DNA from: Datisca glomerata
Taxonomy: Eukaryota > Streptophyta > Magnoliopsida > Cucurbitales > Datiscaceae
Reading direction: 5' to 3'
NCBI GenBank assembly: GCA_003255025.1
Contig: QANY01008648.1
Span: 372,001-436,000, forward strand
DNA: 64,000 nt
Every line of letters begins with the position of its first letter. The stretch's first letter is position 1. Position numbers and translations under genes: made by a program. The notes below the pieces were generated by a model that had not been told where the DNA came from, did not search any database, and saw nothing but the letters and a program-made list of their open reading frames with translations. Positions 1-11,371 of this stretch are shown in pieces.

Positions 1-479
1 TTTCCTTCATGAACATATTCTCTTATCATTGGTCCTTTGCAAAAAACACAGAGAAACTTAACATTAATTAAATGAATAATTTTGAACTGTGTGATTAAAA
101 TCAATAAATGATCAAGATCATTTATCAATACATTGGCTACTGATATTGGTAAGGGGAACGATCCCATATATATATATATATATATATATTTAAAATGATG
201 TCGACAATATTTAGTCTTCAAATTTGTAAATGAAAACTTAATTAAATTTTGATGAGGTTAGGAAGACACATGATTAAAGTATACGAAATTGAAAAAAAGG
301 GTGGTTCTTTCCTTTTGAAACAAAAGAACAAAAAGGAAAAAGAAAATCGCACCAATATGAATACTAATTACGATAACAAAGCGGTTGACGAACATCCAAT
401 AAAGCTCAAGATCCAAATAAACAAACAGGGTATCATCAATTATTTGAATAAAAATTAAACTGAATGGAAATTTCCGATT
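1..479. other. AT-rich intergenic DNA
   Basis: I see no gene here. The stretch is AT-rich, with a TA dinucleotide run at about 166-189. The short open frame at 249-458 is lysine- and asparagine-rich, as expected from A-rich DNA, and has no recognisable motif. Confidence 0.6.
166..189. repeat. (TA)n microsatellite
   Basis: An uninterrupted TA dinucleotide run of about 12 units. It is likely length-polymorphic. Confidence 0.9.
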
Positions 480-1515
480 CTGACAGTGTACCGAACCGTA
501 AGTTACAGTTAGGTTCGATTCGAACTACGCGATTTGGTTCACGGTTCGGCTGCAATTGTTACAGGAAACTGGAGAAATTGAAACCAAAATATTGAAAACA
601 AACACAAACTGAACAGATTAAAATTTGAAACCAAACTATTTAAATCAAACTGAAACAGAAAATTTTGAAATCAAATTAAGACTGAAGAAATTGATATCAA
701 ACTAACTGAAAGATTAAAATCAAACAGAAACTGAAGAAATTGAAGCAATAAACATAATATTCGTTTAACATACCAATATTGAAACAAGAATATGCTTAGA
801 ACAGAGCAAAATTGAAACCAAAATAAGTTCCTTAAAAGTCACCTTAATGAAACCCTAAAAGAAGAAAATCCCTTAAACCAGTACTCATACTTTGCGATGG
901 GCGAAGATGGGAGATGAAGAAACCCCCTATTGTCAACTGAGATTGAGAACCCAGTACCACTCCTTCGCGATTGTAGTGAAAGTTGAAGACATGAACACTG
1001 ATACATGAAGAAAACAGAGAGAAGGAACAAAGATCTCGAAACTCGAAGGAAAATCACCACCAATATCCTAAACGCAGTCGTAGAGAAGGAACGAAGGAGA
1101 AAGGAGAAAGGAGAAACGTAGCGCAGAGAAGGAACGAAGGAGAAAGGAGAAGACAAAATGCAGTCAAAAAAAGAAAGAAGACAATCGGCGATTCTGTGAG
1201 AGAGAGATGCGAGAGACAGAGGCGGCCAGAGGTAACGGGAGAATGAGATTATTAAGTTTCGGTAATATAATATATTTAATTTATATATATTTATTATTTT
1301 ATTCGGTTCGGTTCGGTTTGCACGCTTAAAAAAACAGATGAACCGTGAACCGAACTGAAACTTCAATTTCTTCTTTTTGAATCAAACCGAACCAAAGATA
1401 TTTAGAAGATGAACGAACCGAACCAAAGATATTTAGAAAATCGATCAAACCGTCTTAATCCTAAGATCAAACCATCTTAATGATCAAACCATCTTAATTC
1501 GGTCCGCTTCAATTC
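480..1515. repeat. Putative non-autonomous repeat with CGAACC-rich inverted ends
   Basis: Both edges carry CGGTTCGG/CCGAACCG words. The left edge (about 488-552) includes GGTTCACGGTTCGG and the right edge (about 1296-1435) carries its reverse complement CCGTGAACCGAAC. Inside the left part is a degenerate A-rich reiteration of the word GAAATTGAAACCAAA (about 565-770). The right part holds AACCATCTTAAT reiterations (about 1445-1500). The 175-residue frame on the minus strand (839-1366) is low-complexity Ser/Phe/Leu and looks non-coding. I cannot assign a transposon family and no target duplication was located. Confidence 0.4.
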
Positions 1516-2152
1516 AATTTCATTAGTTGGGTACATTTTTTACACCCTATAAACAAGAGTCAAATATCGTAATAAACTTATTCATGTTTTATGTTCAATA
1601 ACGGTACCTACGTGAAATCCCACCATCAATTTTTACATATTTTAAAATATAAGTGTGATTGACATAATTATATCAATCCAACTTATCAAACCCCACCTTC
1701 ATCAACTACTATATCAATTCATCAACTACTATATCAAATCAAGGTATTATGTGTATCATAGTATTATGATGATATATCCACGGCATATCAAATGATCCAA
1801 TAACTCAAATGATCCAATTTCTTCACATTTCAAGGATAAGTTGTCATTTAGAAACATGAGCCATCTCTTCTCGATTCCTTGACCCTACAAAAAAGAGAAC
1901 TACTATTTCCAAGTATTATGAGTGACCTCTCTCTACTTTTTGAAAAGGCAAAGGAGCTGGGTAGGTGAAGAATGGTGAGTTATCAAACATAAGCGCAAAA
2001 ATTATGAATTTCCATTGAGCAAAATCATCATTCTAAAATAGAAAACAAACCAACAGCAAAAAATACTGATTGAAGCTAAACCCTTTACAACATTAGTCTC
2101 CTTACTTCCAAAATTGATATTCAACGTGAGTACTCTGTTTCCTGGGGACATT
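1516..2152. other. Intergenic and 3' flank of the minus-strand membrane-protein gene
   Basis: No gene is seen. The part next to 2152 should hold the 3' UTR of the minus-strand gene that ends at 2153, but no textbook polyadenylation hexamer stands out. The rest is AT-rich, with a short direct repeat of ATCAACTACTATATCAA near 1700-1740. Confidence 0.5.
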
Positions 2153-3373
2153 TTAGGGTCCAAAGACATCTGGAGGAGCACGCGAGGGCCACCCAAGAAG
2201 CGGTGGTGATCCTGGTGGGGATGCACCCCTACTCGGAGAAAATAGGCTAAGTTCCACAAATGCTCCTGCTGAAGAAGGTCCATCAGTTCCTAAAGCCCGG
2301 AAAGAAATTGACTCACGCTTAGTTGAAGCATCATCAGAATTTCTACTGGGACTAATTCCTGTACTTCCCTCGAGGTGGCTCTGATTAGCAATGAGAGAAA
2401 TGGTATCATTTTGGTCATCATTGGCCCTCCGCACCTCCGGGTCCCGTGGATTTCCCAAGGCCAATGAATCTGCCACAGGGAAGTACACAAGCATGCAAAT
2501 ACACAGCCCCGCACAACATAAAAGGGCAAGAAATGCTGTGAAACAAAGAGCTTCAAACAGAAAATGTTCCGGTTTAGACATCACAGAAAACCCAAGTAAA
2601 ATAACTCTTAATGGAAGGAAACTTGAAACCGAAATTATCAATGTGTAAACTCTCTTCTGCAAACCCTTGTTGATTACCAGTTTCAAAATTCGCCTTCCAA
2701 GCCAAAACAAGTAGACTGTTAGGATGGTGACGAAAATACCAAGAAGAATAGTACTCAGTAGAGGGTAAGTGCAAAGGGCAATATCATCAGCACCTTCTGT
2801 TGTAGAAGCATCATGTCTAGTAGCTGTACTAGTAAAATATTTTGGCAATTTCCGTACATAGTTTTCACCCTTATTTAATCGAGGACCAATGAGTGTAACA
2901 ATCAGCTGAAGAACAAACACTGGAAGGCAATACAGAAATACATAGCCCGCTGTTTTCCCATTCCATTTTCGACTGAGAATCCCCGACTCCATCTTTTGTA
3001 ATGGTGCACGAAGAAGAAATACAAGTGTGAGGAAGAGGCAAGGCTCTGCAAACCCTAAGTTTGACACAATGTAACATTTGCAGACAGTCTCCTGCCATTT
3101 TAAATCAAGGGCATTCAGTAGACGTCCTTCCCGTCTCAAGAAACTTAAACGACTAATTTCACCGAATCCCCACCAAATCACAAACAAGACAAAAGTAATG
3201 CGAATAATCCAAGGACCACTAAAGTAGCTGAGTTCAATCAAGCCTTGGCTACGAATACGAGAGCGGAAGTAACATGAGTAAATGGCGCAGAGTAGACCAA
3301 GAAGAACTAAGAGAGCAACTAGACAAATTGTCACCAGACCGAATGCATCGGCAGCTAATCTTGTCAGGGGCAT
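2153..3373 (-). CDS. Plant seven-transmembrane protein of uncharacterised family
   Basis: The single open frame encodes about 406 residues. I start at the ATG at 3373-3371 (MPLTRLAADAFG): the longer frame to 3394 begins with GTG, and an in-frame TAG lies at 3406-3404. Seven hydrophobic segments are visible, at about residues 11-36, 50-70, 103-125, 140-163, 203-228, 243-262 and 270-300. A roughly 105-residue hydrophilic tail follows, rich in Ser and Pro and ending in SPPGSPPLLGWPSRAPPD. Conserved-looking loops include SGPWIIR, WWGFGEI and SNLGFAEPCLF. From memory these resemble a plant-specific family of uncharacterised multi-pass membrane proteins. I know no reaction or ligand and assign no symbol. 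It is the only intact host-type coding region in the window, and no interruption is seen. Confidence 0.85.
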   Translation of the reverse strand: MPLTRLAADAFGLVTICLVALLVLLGLLCAIYSCYFRSRIRSQGLIELSYFSGPWIIRITFVLFVIWWGFGEISRLSFLRREGRLLNALDLKWQETVCKCYIVSNLGFAEPCLFLTLVFLLRAPLQKMESGILSRKWNGKTAGYVFLYCLPVFVLQLIVTLIGPRLNKGENYVRKLPKYFTSTATRHDASTTEGADDIALCTYPLLSTILLGIFVTILTVYLFWLGRRILKLVINKGLQKRVYTLIISVSSFLPLRVILLGFSVMSKPEHFLFEALCFTAFLALLCCAGLCICMLVYFPVADSLALGNPRDPEVRRANDDQNDTISLIANQSHLEGSTGISPSRNSDDASTKRESISFRALGTDGPSSAGAFVELSLFSPSRGASPPGSPPLLGWPSRAPPDVFGP

Positions 3374-3457
3374 TACCCGAATCAAGGATTCCACGCATGC
3401 TCTCTACCAGCATGGATACGAAAGATCCTCTTGCAGTTACGTGCTTTCCTCCTCGAA

Positions 3458-5268
3458 CTAATGAGAACAAAAACAGCAGCACGTAGACATTAATGTGTAT
3501 ATTGAATTCCCATCAACCATGAGTCATTTAGATACTTATTCAACAACAATCCGGAAAGCAGACCAACACATATATCGTCAATCAACCCTTCTGTAGCTCT
3601 GAGGTTTATTATACATCATAGCACCTATATACAAATGTCAGAAACTAATGAGTAATATGAAAGCATGCATCGATAAGTAAAAAGAAGAAACATGGAAACA
3701 ATAAAAGAAGAAACAAATTTCATGCACCATACAGTGAAGTTATCGATCATAAAGCATCAAAATTTCCACTGCAAACAAGAAAACAGGATTTCTAATGGCA
3801 CAAATACCAAAGAGTTAATTGAACTACTACTTTTCTTAGCACAAAACTTAAGCATAATCTTAAACACCGACAAAAAAAAGACTTGACTCCCTCGGAACTT
3901 TCTTCTAGAAGCACAAAAAGTACCAAATAATAGTTCATAAGGAGACACCAAAAATAAAGAGACATCAGAAGTAGCAGATCAGCCAATTGCAACAAATCAT
4001 CAACATTTAGCTGAATGCAAAATCACTTAAAAGCGGATCTAATTCAACAGCACAAGTAATTGAGGGTTCCACATCACCAATGACAATTTGATAACCAATG
4101 GTCATAACCATTTAGGTGCTTTTATACATGCTATCACTCAGAATCTGATCAGAAGTTGCATAAAATAATATAGCAAAGATTGATATAACAGCCAGAATTT
4201 ATACCATCTTTATCTTTCCACTGCCTGAATTTATACCATCTTTATCTTGATGCGTATGTCAGTTGCTGAACTTAGATTGCTTTCTAATGCACAACAAAGA
4301 TTGGAAAATCTAAAACCAGAAATAGCTGTACCAGCGTAACACATGAGTCATGTTCAGTGACATGAGATGATTTTTACACGGCTGAATAATCTATTGTCAC
4401 AACCAGCACAAGTATATAGTGAATGTGCATCTATCTTTTAAATAGAAACAACAGTGCAGTAACACAAAAGTTCCTAGTTTCAACTCAGGCTGGGCATAAG
4501 CTCCTAGATCCAACCTTTGGTGCTGAAAAGTAGTAAGTAAATGCAACACATTCCCATATAAATAATAGAAGACCTCCAGAGAATTGCAACTGTGGAGGGC
4601 AATCCCCCTCATGTGAGATTATCTTCTAGATAATACTAAGATAAGTTCCCGTGTGCACCAATGTTAGTGCATTATAATTTCTATGGAGCAAAAATACTTA
4701 ACTGCTATTGTGTACGCACTTTTAACTGCTTGAAAATACCAAAACATCAGAATGCAGATTGAGTATTTAAACAGCTCGTTACACATCTTAAAATTTCGAG
4801 CAGTCCATTTCAAATCTACATTGTTTGTCATAACCCAAAACTTCTGTTCTCTCTGATTCCAAGATATAACCAGAAAAAATTGGTGTGCAAAGTTAATATT
4901 CACGATAAAACCATGCAATTTTTCTGTCAAACGGCAATCATTTAGTTTAATATGCATGTCATGATTCTTCCCTGCCCTTTTTAACGCTGGCAACTACAGA
5001 AGAAAATGGGGGGAATATAATTTTTCGCTAAGCACACTGCACATCCAAACCTGACCATTTAAAGCCGATAATATTGACCAATAAACACATTGGTTACCAT
5101 GACAACCATGCTTACAACACCAGAAAACCATTAAAGATGGAGCATATGGAAAGCTAACACAGACAGAAATTACTACCGCAAAATTATGCACATAAATCCT
5201 AATTCCAAGAACTTCAAGTTCAAGCATGGCACCAAATTGAACAAAGAGTAGATCAAGAAGAAGCTTAC
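3458..5268 (-). other. Probable 5'-leader intron of the membrane-protein gene
   Basis: On the minus strand a donor-like CT|GTAAGC lies at 5269/5268. A pyrimidine-rich acceptor, TTTTTGTTCTCATTAG, ends at 3458, 84 nt before the start codon. The interval is AT-rich, has no convincing coding potential and no transposon protein match. Leader introns of 1-2 kb are common in plant housekeeping-type genes. Exact splice sites are inferred; more than one leader intron is possible. Confidence 0.5.
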
Positions 5269-5377
5269 AGGACCACAAATCTTGATCTAACAAACACTAA
5301 AGGAAGATCCACGAACCAGATAAAGAGATCGGAGAACCCTAATTTGCACAGAGGAAGAGAGGCAGAAGGAGAGCGAG

Positions 5378-5417
<40 letters not shown>

Positions 5418-5460
5418 AGCGAGCGTAGTTAGGGAAATAGGTGAGTGGGACTTTGTTGGT
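5269..5460 (-). promoter_or_regulatory. CT-rich leader exon / promoter-proximal region
   Basis: Read on the minus strand this is a pyrimidine-rich stretch with a (CT)n run (plus-strand GA run 5382-5415), followed by AATTAGGGTTCTCCGATC-like sequence. This is typical of plant 5' UTRs. Placing the first exon here fits the donor at 5268. The start point of transcription is not determined. Confidence 0.5.
5382..5415. repeat. (GA)n microsatellite
   Basis: About 17 GA units lie in the presumed leader of the minus-strand gene. CT/GA tracts in plant leaders can bind GAGA-type (BBR/BPC) factors; that role is inference here. Confidence 0.9.
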
Positions 5461-5872
5461 GACAGGCTGTCTCCAGCTGTGTAATTCGAGCCTCGAGGTA
5501 TGGAGCCGAAGATTCTTGGTTCGGATCTGTACGAGCCTACGTGGATCGTCGTGGCGGCGTCTACGGCGGGTTCAAATTTATGAATCTGTTAGGCTGATGG
5601 TTTAGTCATAAACCAGGGTAGAATTAGCCCACACCAAGTGTACCTCGGACAACACTATTGGGACATGTTTGTTTGCATCCAACTTCCAAGTATTTTTAAT
5701 GTTTTTTCAAATATATTAATAAAATGAATTAATTTTGAAAGTAATTAGAAAAACGATGTAGTTGCTGACAAGTAGACGAACTGGCCTCTTGAAGACACTA
5801 AATTAGGTGATATGATGTTTCTTACGTGGTGATAGATGGCAAATAAAACATCACATGAAAAAAAAATGAAAG
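5461..5872. other. Upstream flank of the membrane-protein gene
   Basis: The first ~130 bases are GC-richer and probably hold the core promoter of the minus-strand gene. The remainder is AT-rich intergenic DNA running to the left LTR of the outer copia element. No open frame is supported. Confidence 0.45.
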
Positions 5873-6145
5873 TGTTATAAAATATAATATGAATAAAGAA
5901 TGCACTAAGTAGAATATCTTAAGAACAAATAAGAAGATGAAGAGAAAATTAATTGTTTCTTTTGGGCAATCTCTTCTTTTTATAGGCAATATAAGAGAAA
6001 CATATAAGAATGAAACTTACAATATTCATTTAGGAGTTTTACTTTTAATGTAAATGAGAGAGTTAAGAATAAACGAGTTAGGCGTGGGAGAGTTAGAGAA
6101 GTTGAGAGTAAAGAATGACGACATCTAACTTATGTATTTACAACA
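5873..6145 (-). repeat. 3' LTR of the outer copia element
   Basis: A 273-bp copy starts TGTTATAAAATATA and ends ATTTACAACA on the plus strand. It matches the block at 23683-24081, for example the shared words GAGAGAGTTAAGAATAAACG and ACATCTAACTTATGTATTT. Directly right of it, read on the minus strand, CTAAGTGGGAAG lies next to the LTR as expected for a polypurine tract. Confidence 0.85.
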
Positions 6146-6439
6146 CTTCCACTTAGATGTTCACCATACAAAGAATATGCTTCATTAAATCCTTACTAGA
6201 AAAAAACCCTTTGGGAAAAAATCCTAGTGAAGGAAAAAAATTACAAAATTCTTATACTTATAAAAGTTTATCTACCTCATTACAAACCTTGCTAGGAAAA
6301 TCCAATGAGAAAAAACCTTAGCGAAGCAAAAAGAGTACATTATATTCACAGTGGACTCTCCTTTTATACTCCCCTTGATATTAATATAACCACCATCATG
6401 AAATATCTCGAAGATGACGCATTCCAATCTTATAAACAA

Positions 6440-8300
6440 GCTTCTTGAATGTTGTAGTAGGAAGTGTTTTAGTGAATAAGTCAGTTAGATTATCACTTGA
6501 TCGAATTTGCTTCACATCTATATCTCCATTCTTTTGGAGTTCATGCGTGAAAAAGAATTTTGGCGAGATGTGTTTTGTTCGATCTCTTTTTATATACCCT
6601 CATTTAAGTTGGACGATACATGCCACATTATCTTCGTATAAATGCGTAGGGTTATCTTTGATTGAGGATAATCTACATGTTTCTCTTATATATTGGATCA
6701 CTGACCTTAACCATATGTACTCTCTACTTTCTTCATAGATCGCGAGTATTTCAAAATGATTTGAAGAAGTAGCCACTATAGTTTGCTTCACAGATCACTA
6801 AGATATAGCTGTACCATTATAATAAGTAAACACATAACCAATTTGTGATCGACCAGTATGAGTATCAAAAAGGTAACTAGCATCCGCATATCCAATTAGT
6901 TGTGATTTTGATGTCTTTGAATAATATAGACCCATGTCTATTGTTCCACATAAATAACGAAATATGTGTTTAACTCCAATCCAATGCCTTCGAGTTGGTG
7001 AAGAACTATATTCGCAAGTAGATTATCAGCAAATTTTATAGCAGGACGTGTGCAATTTGCAAGATACATGAGAGCATCAATTATACTAAGATATGGTACT
7101 TCATGACCAAAGACTTCTTCATTATCTTCTCGAGGATGAAAATCGTCATTTTTAATATCAAGTGATCTCACAACCACTGGAGAACTCAATGTATGAGCTT
7201 TATCCATATAAAAGCGCTTCATGACTTTTTCAATGTAAGTCGATTGATAGATTAATATCTCATCTCATAAATGTTCTATTTGTAGGCCCAGACAAAATTT
7301 TGTCTTTTCAAGATCTTTCATTTCAAACTCTATTTTCAGAGAAGTTATGGCATTATCCAGATCTGCAGGGGTGCCGATAAGATTTAAATCATTACATATA
7401 TAGCGATAATGGTGAACCTTGATTATGATCTTTTAATGAAAACACATGGACAAATTAAATTGTTCACATACCCTTCTCTCAAAAGGTATTCACTAAGATG
7501 ATTATACCACATATGCTCTGACTGTTTCAAACCATATAAAGATCATTGTAATTCAATCGAATACATGTTACATGATTTTGAATTATCCTTATGGTATTTT
7601 CATATATATATATATATATATTTCACTGTCAAGTGAGCCATACAATTATGATGTTACCACATCCATAAGATGCATATTAAGTTCTTTTATAATAGTCAGA
7701 CTAATTAAAAATCAAAAGATAATTGCGTCCATTACCAGGGAGCAGGTCTCATCATAATCAAGACCAGGTCTCATTGTGTTATGAGACGTGTTTTGTATCT
7801 AGCAACTTCATTATTTTCATTACACTTTTGTACAAATACCCGTTTTTATCCAACTGGTTTTACACCTTCGGGTGTTTGGACTACAGGTGCAAATACTTCT
7901 TATTTTGAAAGCGAATCAAGCTATGCTTGTATTACTTCTTTCCATATTGGCCAATCTTTTCTACACTGACATTCTTCGATATATTTTGGTTCATGATCTT
8001 CAAGATCCTTTAGAATATCAAGTGCCACATTGTATATAAATACATCACCAATGATTTCATCTCGATCTAAACTTATTCCAATACTGGCAAAATTTATAGA
8101 GATCTCTTCATTATTGTGTACTCTCTTATGGGGGAACAAATTCTATATCAGACATATCATTTATTTTATTTGGAGTGGCGTCTTCAAGAGCTTGACCATT
8201 ATTCACAATTTCTTTATCCTTTTTCTTCTAGGGCATTTTGTATTTTGATCCAACAGGTCTACCACACTTCAAGCTTACTTTACTAACGCCTTGTCCTATA
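6440..8300 (-). pseudogene. Copia reverse transcriptase and RNase H remnant (outer element)
   Basis: Minus-strand fragments show copia RNase H words such as ASRE-like YEESREYIWLRSV, YEDNVACI (6600-6791) and, after a frame change, KHISPKFFF and SDNLTDLFTK (about 6450-6600). RT C-terminal text (PREDNEEVFGHEVPYLS, LMYLANCTRPAIKFA) lies at 6938-7222. The frame is broken repeatedly, and a TA microsatellite (7601-7620) has expanded inside the RT part. Non-functional. Confidence 0.85.
7601..7620. repeat. (TA)n microsatellite inside the RT remnant
   Basis: A short TA run interrupts the reverse transcriptase remnant, showing that the region evolves as non-coding DNA. Confidence 0.8.
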
Positions 8301-8599
8301 GGGACGTCAATTCATGCTGGAGCATTTGCAGCTAGTATATGTGACTTTGTCACTTTATTTGTGTCAACGAATACATCAGGTAATTGATTTGCAATATTTT
8401 ACAAATAAATGATCTTTTGAACTCTAAGTTCACATTGATTTGTTCGAGGATCTTGATGAGACAAGGATAAAACATTCCAAGAAATTTCCTATTTATTCTC
8501 TAGTTGTGACTTATCTCCCCTAATGTTGGATAGATTGTCATAAAAAAATGACAATCAGCAAATCTTATTGTAAACATATCACCAGTAAGGGGTTCTAGA

Positions 8600-9443
8600 T
8601 ATTTAATTTTTAAGGGAGATTCAAGGCCAATATAAATCCCAAGCCGTCTCTAATGTTCATTTTTGTGCGTCGTATACAGCACAACCAAAAGTTCTTAGAT
8701 GGAAAATATTTGGTTCTTGTCCTGAGACAAGCTGTAACAACGATTGTAATTTGTAAGCAATTGGCCTTATACATACCAGTGATGCAGCATGTAATATAGC
8801 ATGTTCCCAAACAGAAATAGGTAATTGTGTTCTCATTAGTAATGGTCTAGCAATTAATTATAATCGTTTATTCAACGATTATGTTAAACTATTTTAAGTA
8901 TGAGTATGGGCAACAGGGTGTTCAACATCAATTCCAATTGACATGTAATAATTATCAAACGCTTTTGATGTAAATTCACCAGCATTATCAAGACGAATCG
9001 TGTTAACTGTATAATTAGAAAATTGTGTTCATAATCGAATTATTTAACCCAATAATCTAGCAAAAGTAGCATTAAAGGTAGAGAGAAGACTTACATGTGA
9101 CCAACGTGTAGATGCGACTATTAGCACCATAAAATACTGAAATGGACCATATGGAGGATGTATAGGCCCACAAATATCTCCTTGAATACGCTGTCAAAAT
9201 GGAAGTTTCTCCAATATTTTCTTCTCACTTAAGGCATATGAAGTGATGCATATATACTCAATATTATTTTCATCAATTGTCTCAATATGATAACCACAAA
9301 GATGAATATCTCTAAAACTAAGCAGATTTCTTTTGAATCTTGTAGAGAATAATGCGTCATAAAAAAATAATTATGTTCCACCAGGTAGTATAATGTTGGC
9401 TCTGTCGGAGCTCTCAATTAATTTTGCAGTGCCAGATATTACA
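8600..9443 (-). pseudogene. Copia integrase remnant (outer element)
   Basis: Minus-strand translation gives integrase core words GDIYGPIHPPYGPFQYF and STRWSHVSLL, then IRLDNAGEFTSKAFD and GIDVEHPVAHTHT (about 8890-9200), in several frames. It abuts the inner element at the target duplication 9444-9448. Confidence 0.8.
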
Positions 9444-9448
9444 TTTAC

Positions 9449-11356
9449 TATTGGAATATGTCCATAGAGTAGCGTGTAATAACTATTTATTTGTATTTAG
9501 TTATTTTTCAGATATTAGTATTATTGAATTCTTATGAATAAATTGAAAGTTTTATTTTAAATTGTTTATAAATTACTCAAGTCCTGAAACTTTCATCAAT
9601 GAACGAAGAGTGAAGACAAAGGCGTCTCCGGACGAACTCTTTTGAGAAAGTTTAGAATAATATTTGCAGTCTTAGGATTGATTAGGCAATCGAATCTGAT
9701 TATGACTATTAGGTTGAACCAATAGATGTCAGTCTTGAGGCATGAGAGTAGAGACTCAAACGATTAACATAGACATGTTATGAACATGTTGAATAGACCA
9801 GTAACAAATTAGTTTAGAGCTCATAAATGTTTACCAAGCTCTAAATCTAATTGTTACACCGTAAGTGTATTTTCATAATTTCCTTAATCCTGAGGTGAAT
9901 ACGTAGCCTGACTTAGTTAGTTAATCTTTGATATGTTAAATGAGTGAGTTCGAATTGGGGGCAGTACATCGAATGTTGGGATTGTTATTCAGTTAAGTTG
10001 GAGTTACGTGATTCACAAATATAGAAATTTGTGGTTCGATTGCGAAAGTAACAATATCACCTTATGCATTGTGACGGGTGCGTGAATAAAATAACCGAAT
10101 TGAGTCATTGATTAAGACTTATGAATTGTACGAGATAATTCACTATTATGTGATACTTATTCAAAATCAATAAAAGAGTTAAGAAAATAATAACAAGAGA
10201 GGTAAAGTGATAATTTTATATTTCACTCTTGTTAACTATATTCATGATGTTAAAATATTCTGTGGACCGTGAATATAAAAAGGATTTATATACACAAACA
10301 GAAAACGTAGCGCGAATGAATCGAGAGTTGATTTGGCATCAAACCTATAGTGGAGTCGTATGATGTTAGGATTAAATAAGTCAGGGATTTGTGAAGATAA
10401 ATTCATCAGGTATTTGAATCCTTAACTTTGTTCACGTGGGTCCATTCAATTTCAGAAATAGCTCATGAGAACAAGAATAAAGAAATGAAGTAAATTGGAT
10501 CAAAATATATTTTGGTGCCAAGACATATTTTCTACACCTATATGTGATAGATGATGTCACTTAATTAGTTAAGTGCGATTATATGTATTGAAATTAATTA
10601 GTTTAATATTTTTTAATTATTGCATAATTAGTAAATAAAAATTTAATTAATTAATTAATTGATAATGATCAATTAATTTGTCGATTGGATTGATGAATCT
10701 CGATATACCTCAAACTCTAGGAAATATTACAATTTTTGGCAATTATGAATATATGGGGTGAATTTTTAGAAATTTAAAAATATATGCGTATATTTGTAAA
10801 TATCAAAAATTATATTTTATCAATATCTAATAGTAATCTGATTGCAGATAGATCTTGGCTGAGTTACAATTGCTTGTTAACAAAAAAAGAGAAAAACGTT
10901 TTCCTCTCCTTCCGAGTTGCCGCCAAAAATTACATTGAAGGAGAAGATTTTCGATTTTTCTTCTTTAATCGTTTTGAGAGCCCACACTCAAATTCCAACA
11001 CAATAAACTAACGGGTGGTTGTTGGTGGATGAAATTCACAAGTCATTCTCAGAGTTCATGTGCGTGATTCGGATCCCGAAGCTTGAAGACCACGAAGAAC
11101 GCTCGAAGGAATTCCGTCAGTTCAGGAATTCTCCAATACAAAGTATAGGTGAAAAATTTGTTTCTAACCTTATATTCTCATTTAATGTCGTATATGCATA
11201 ATCACACTGTTTAGTTTTAAGCTATTTAATCTGACAGTTTTAAGTAATTTAATTTGATTAAATAAGTTAATTAGAATTTTTTTTAATATTCCGGTCACGA
11301 ACTGTTCGTGGTTCAAACTTATTTTTAATTAATCTTAAAATTAACCAGTCCCAACA
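9449..11356 (+). repeat. 5' LTR of the inner copia element
   Basis: 1908 bp, beginning TATTGGAATATGTCC (a TGTTGG start mutated at its second base) and ending AACCAGTCCCAACA. It aligns along its length with 20180-22050, sharing words such as ACTCAAGTC, CATAGTGGAGTCGTATGATGT-like text (broken here: TAGTGGAGTCG) and CAATTAATTTATCGATT-like AT-rich text. Confidence 0.9.
10268..10281 (+). promoter_or_regulatory. Candidate TATA box of the inner copia LTR
   Basis: The motif GAATATAAAAAGG lies in the LTR, and the partner LTR has GAAAATAAAAAGGG at about 21025. It is the best TATA-like word in a plausible U3 position. Function is inferred only from motif and conservation. Confidence 0.3.
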
Positions 11357-11371
11357 ATTGGTATTAGAGTC
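11357..11371 (+). other. Primer-binding site of the inner copia element
   Basis: The bases just after the LTR read ATTGGTATTAGAGTC. This differs at few positions from TTGGTATCAGAGC, the sequence complementary to initiator methionine tRNA used by most plant copia elements. Confidence 0.8.

Noticed and set aside
839..1366. 175-codon open frame on the minus strand
   Set aside because: Low-complexity Ser/Phe/Leu text from a purine-rich plus strand inside a repeat; no motif and no supporting context.
3274..3486. Plus-strand frames within the membrane-protein gene (also 2391-2648)
   Set aside because: Antisense shadows of the minus-strand coding region and leader.
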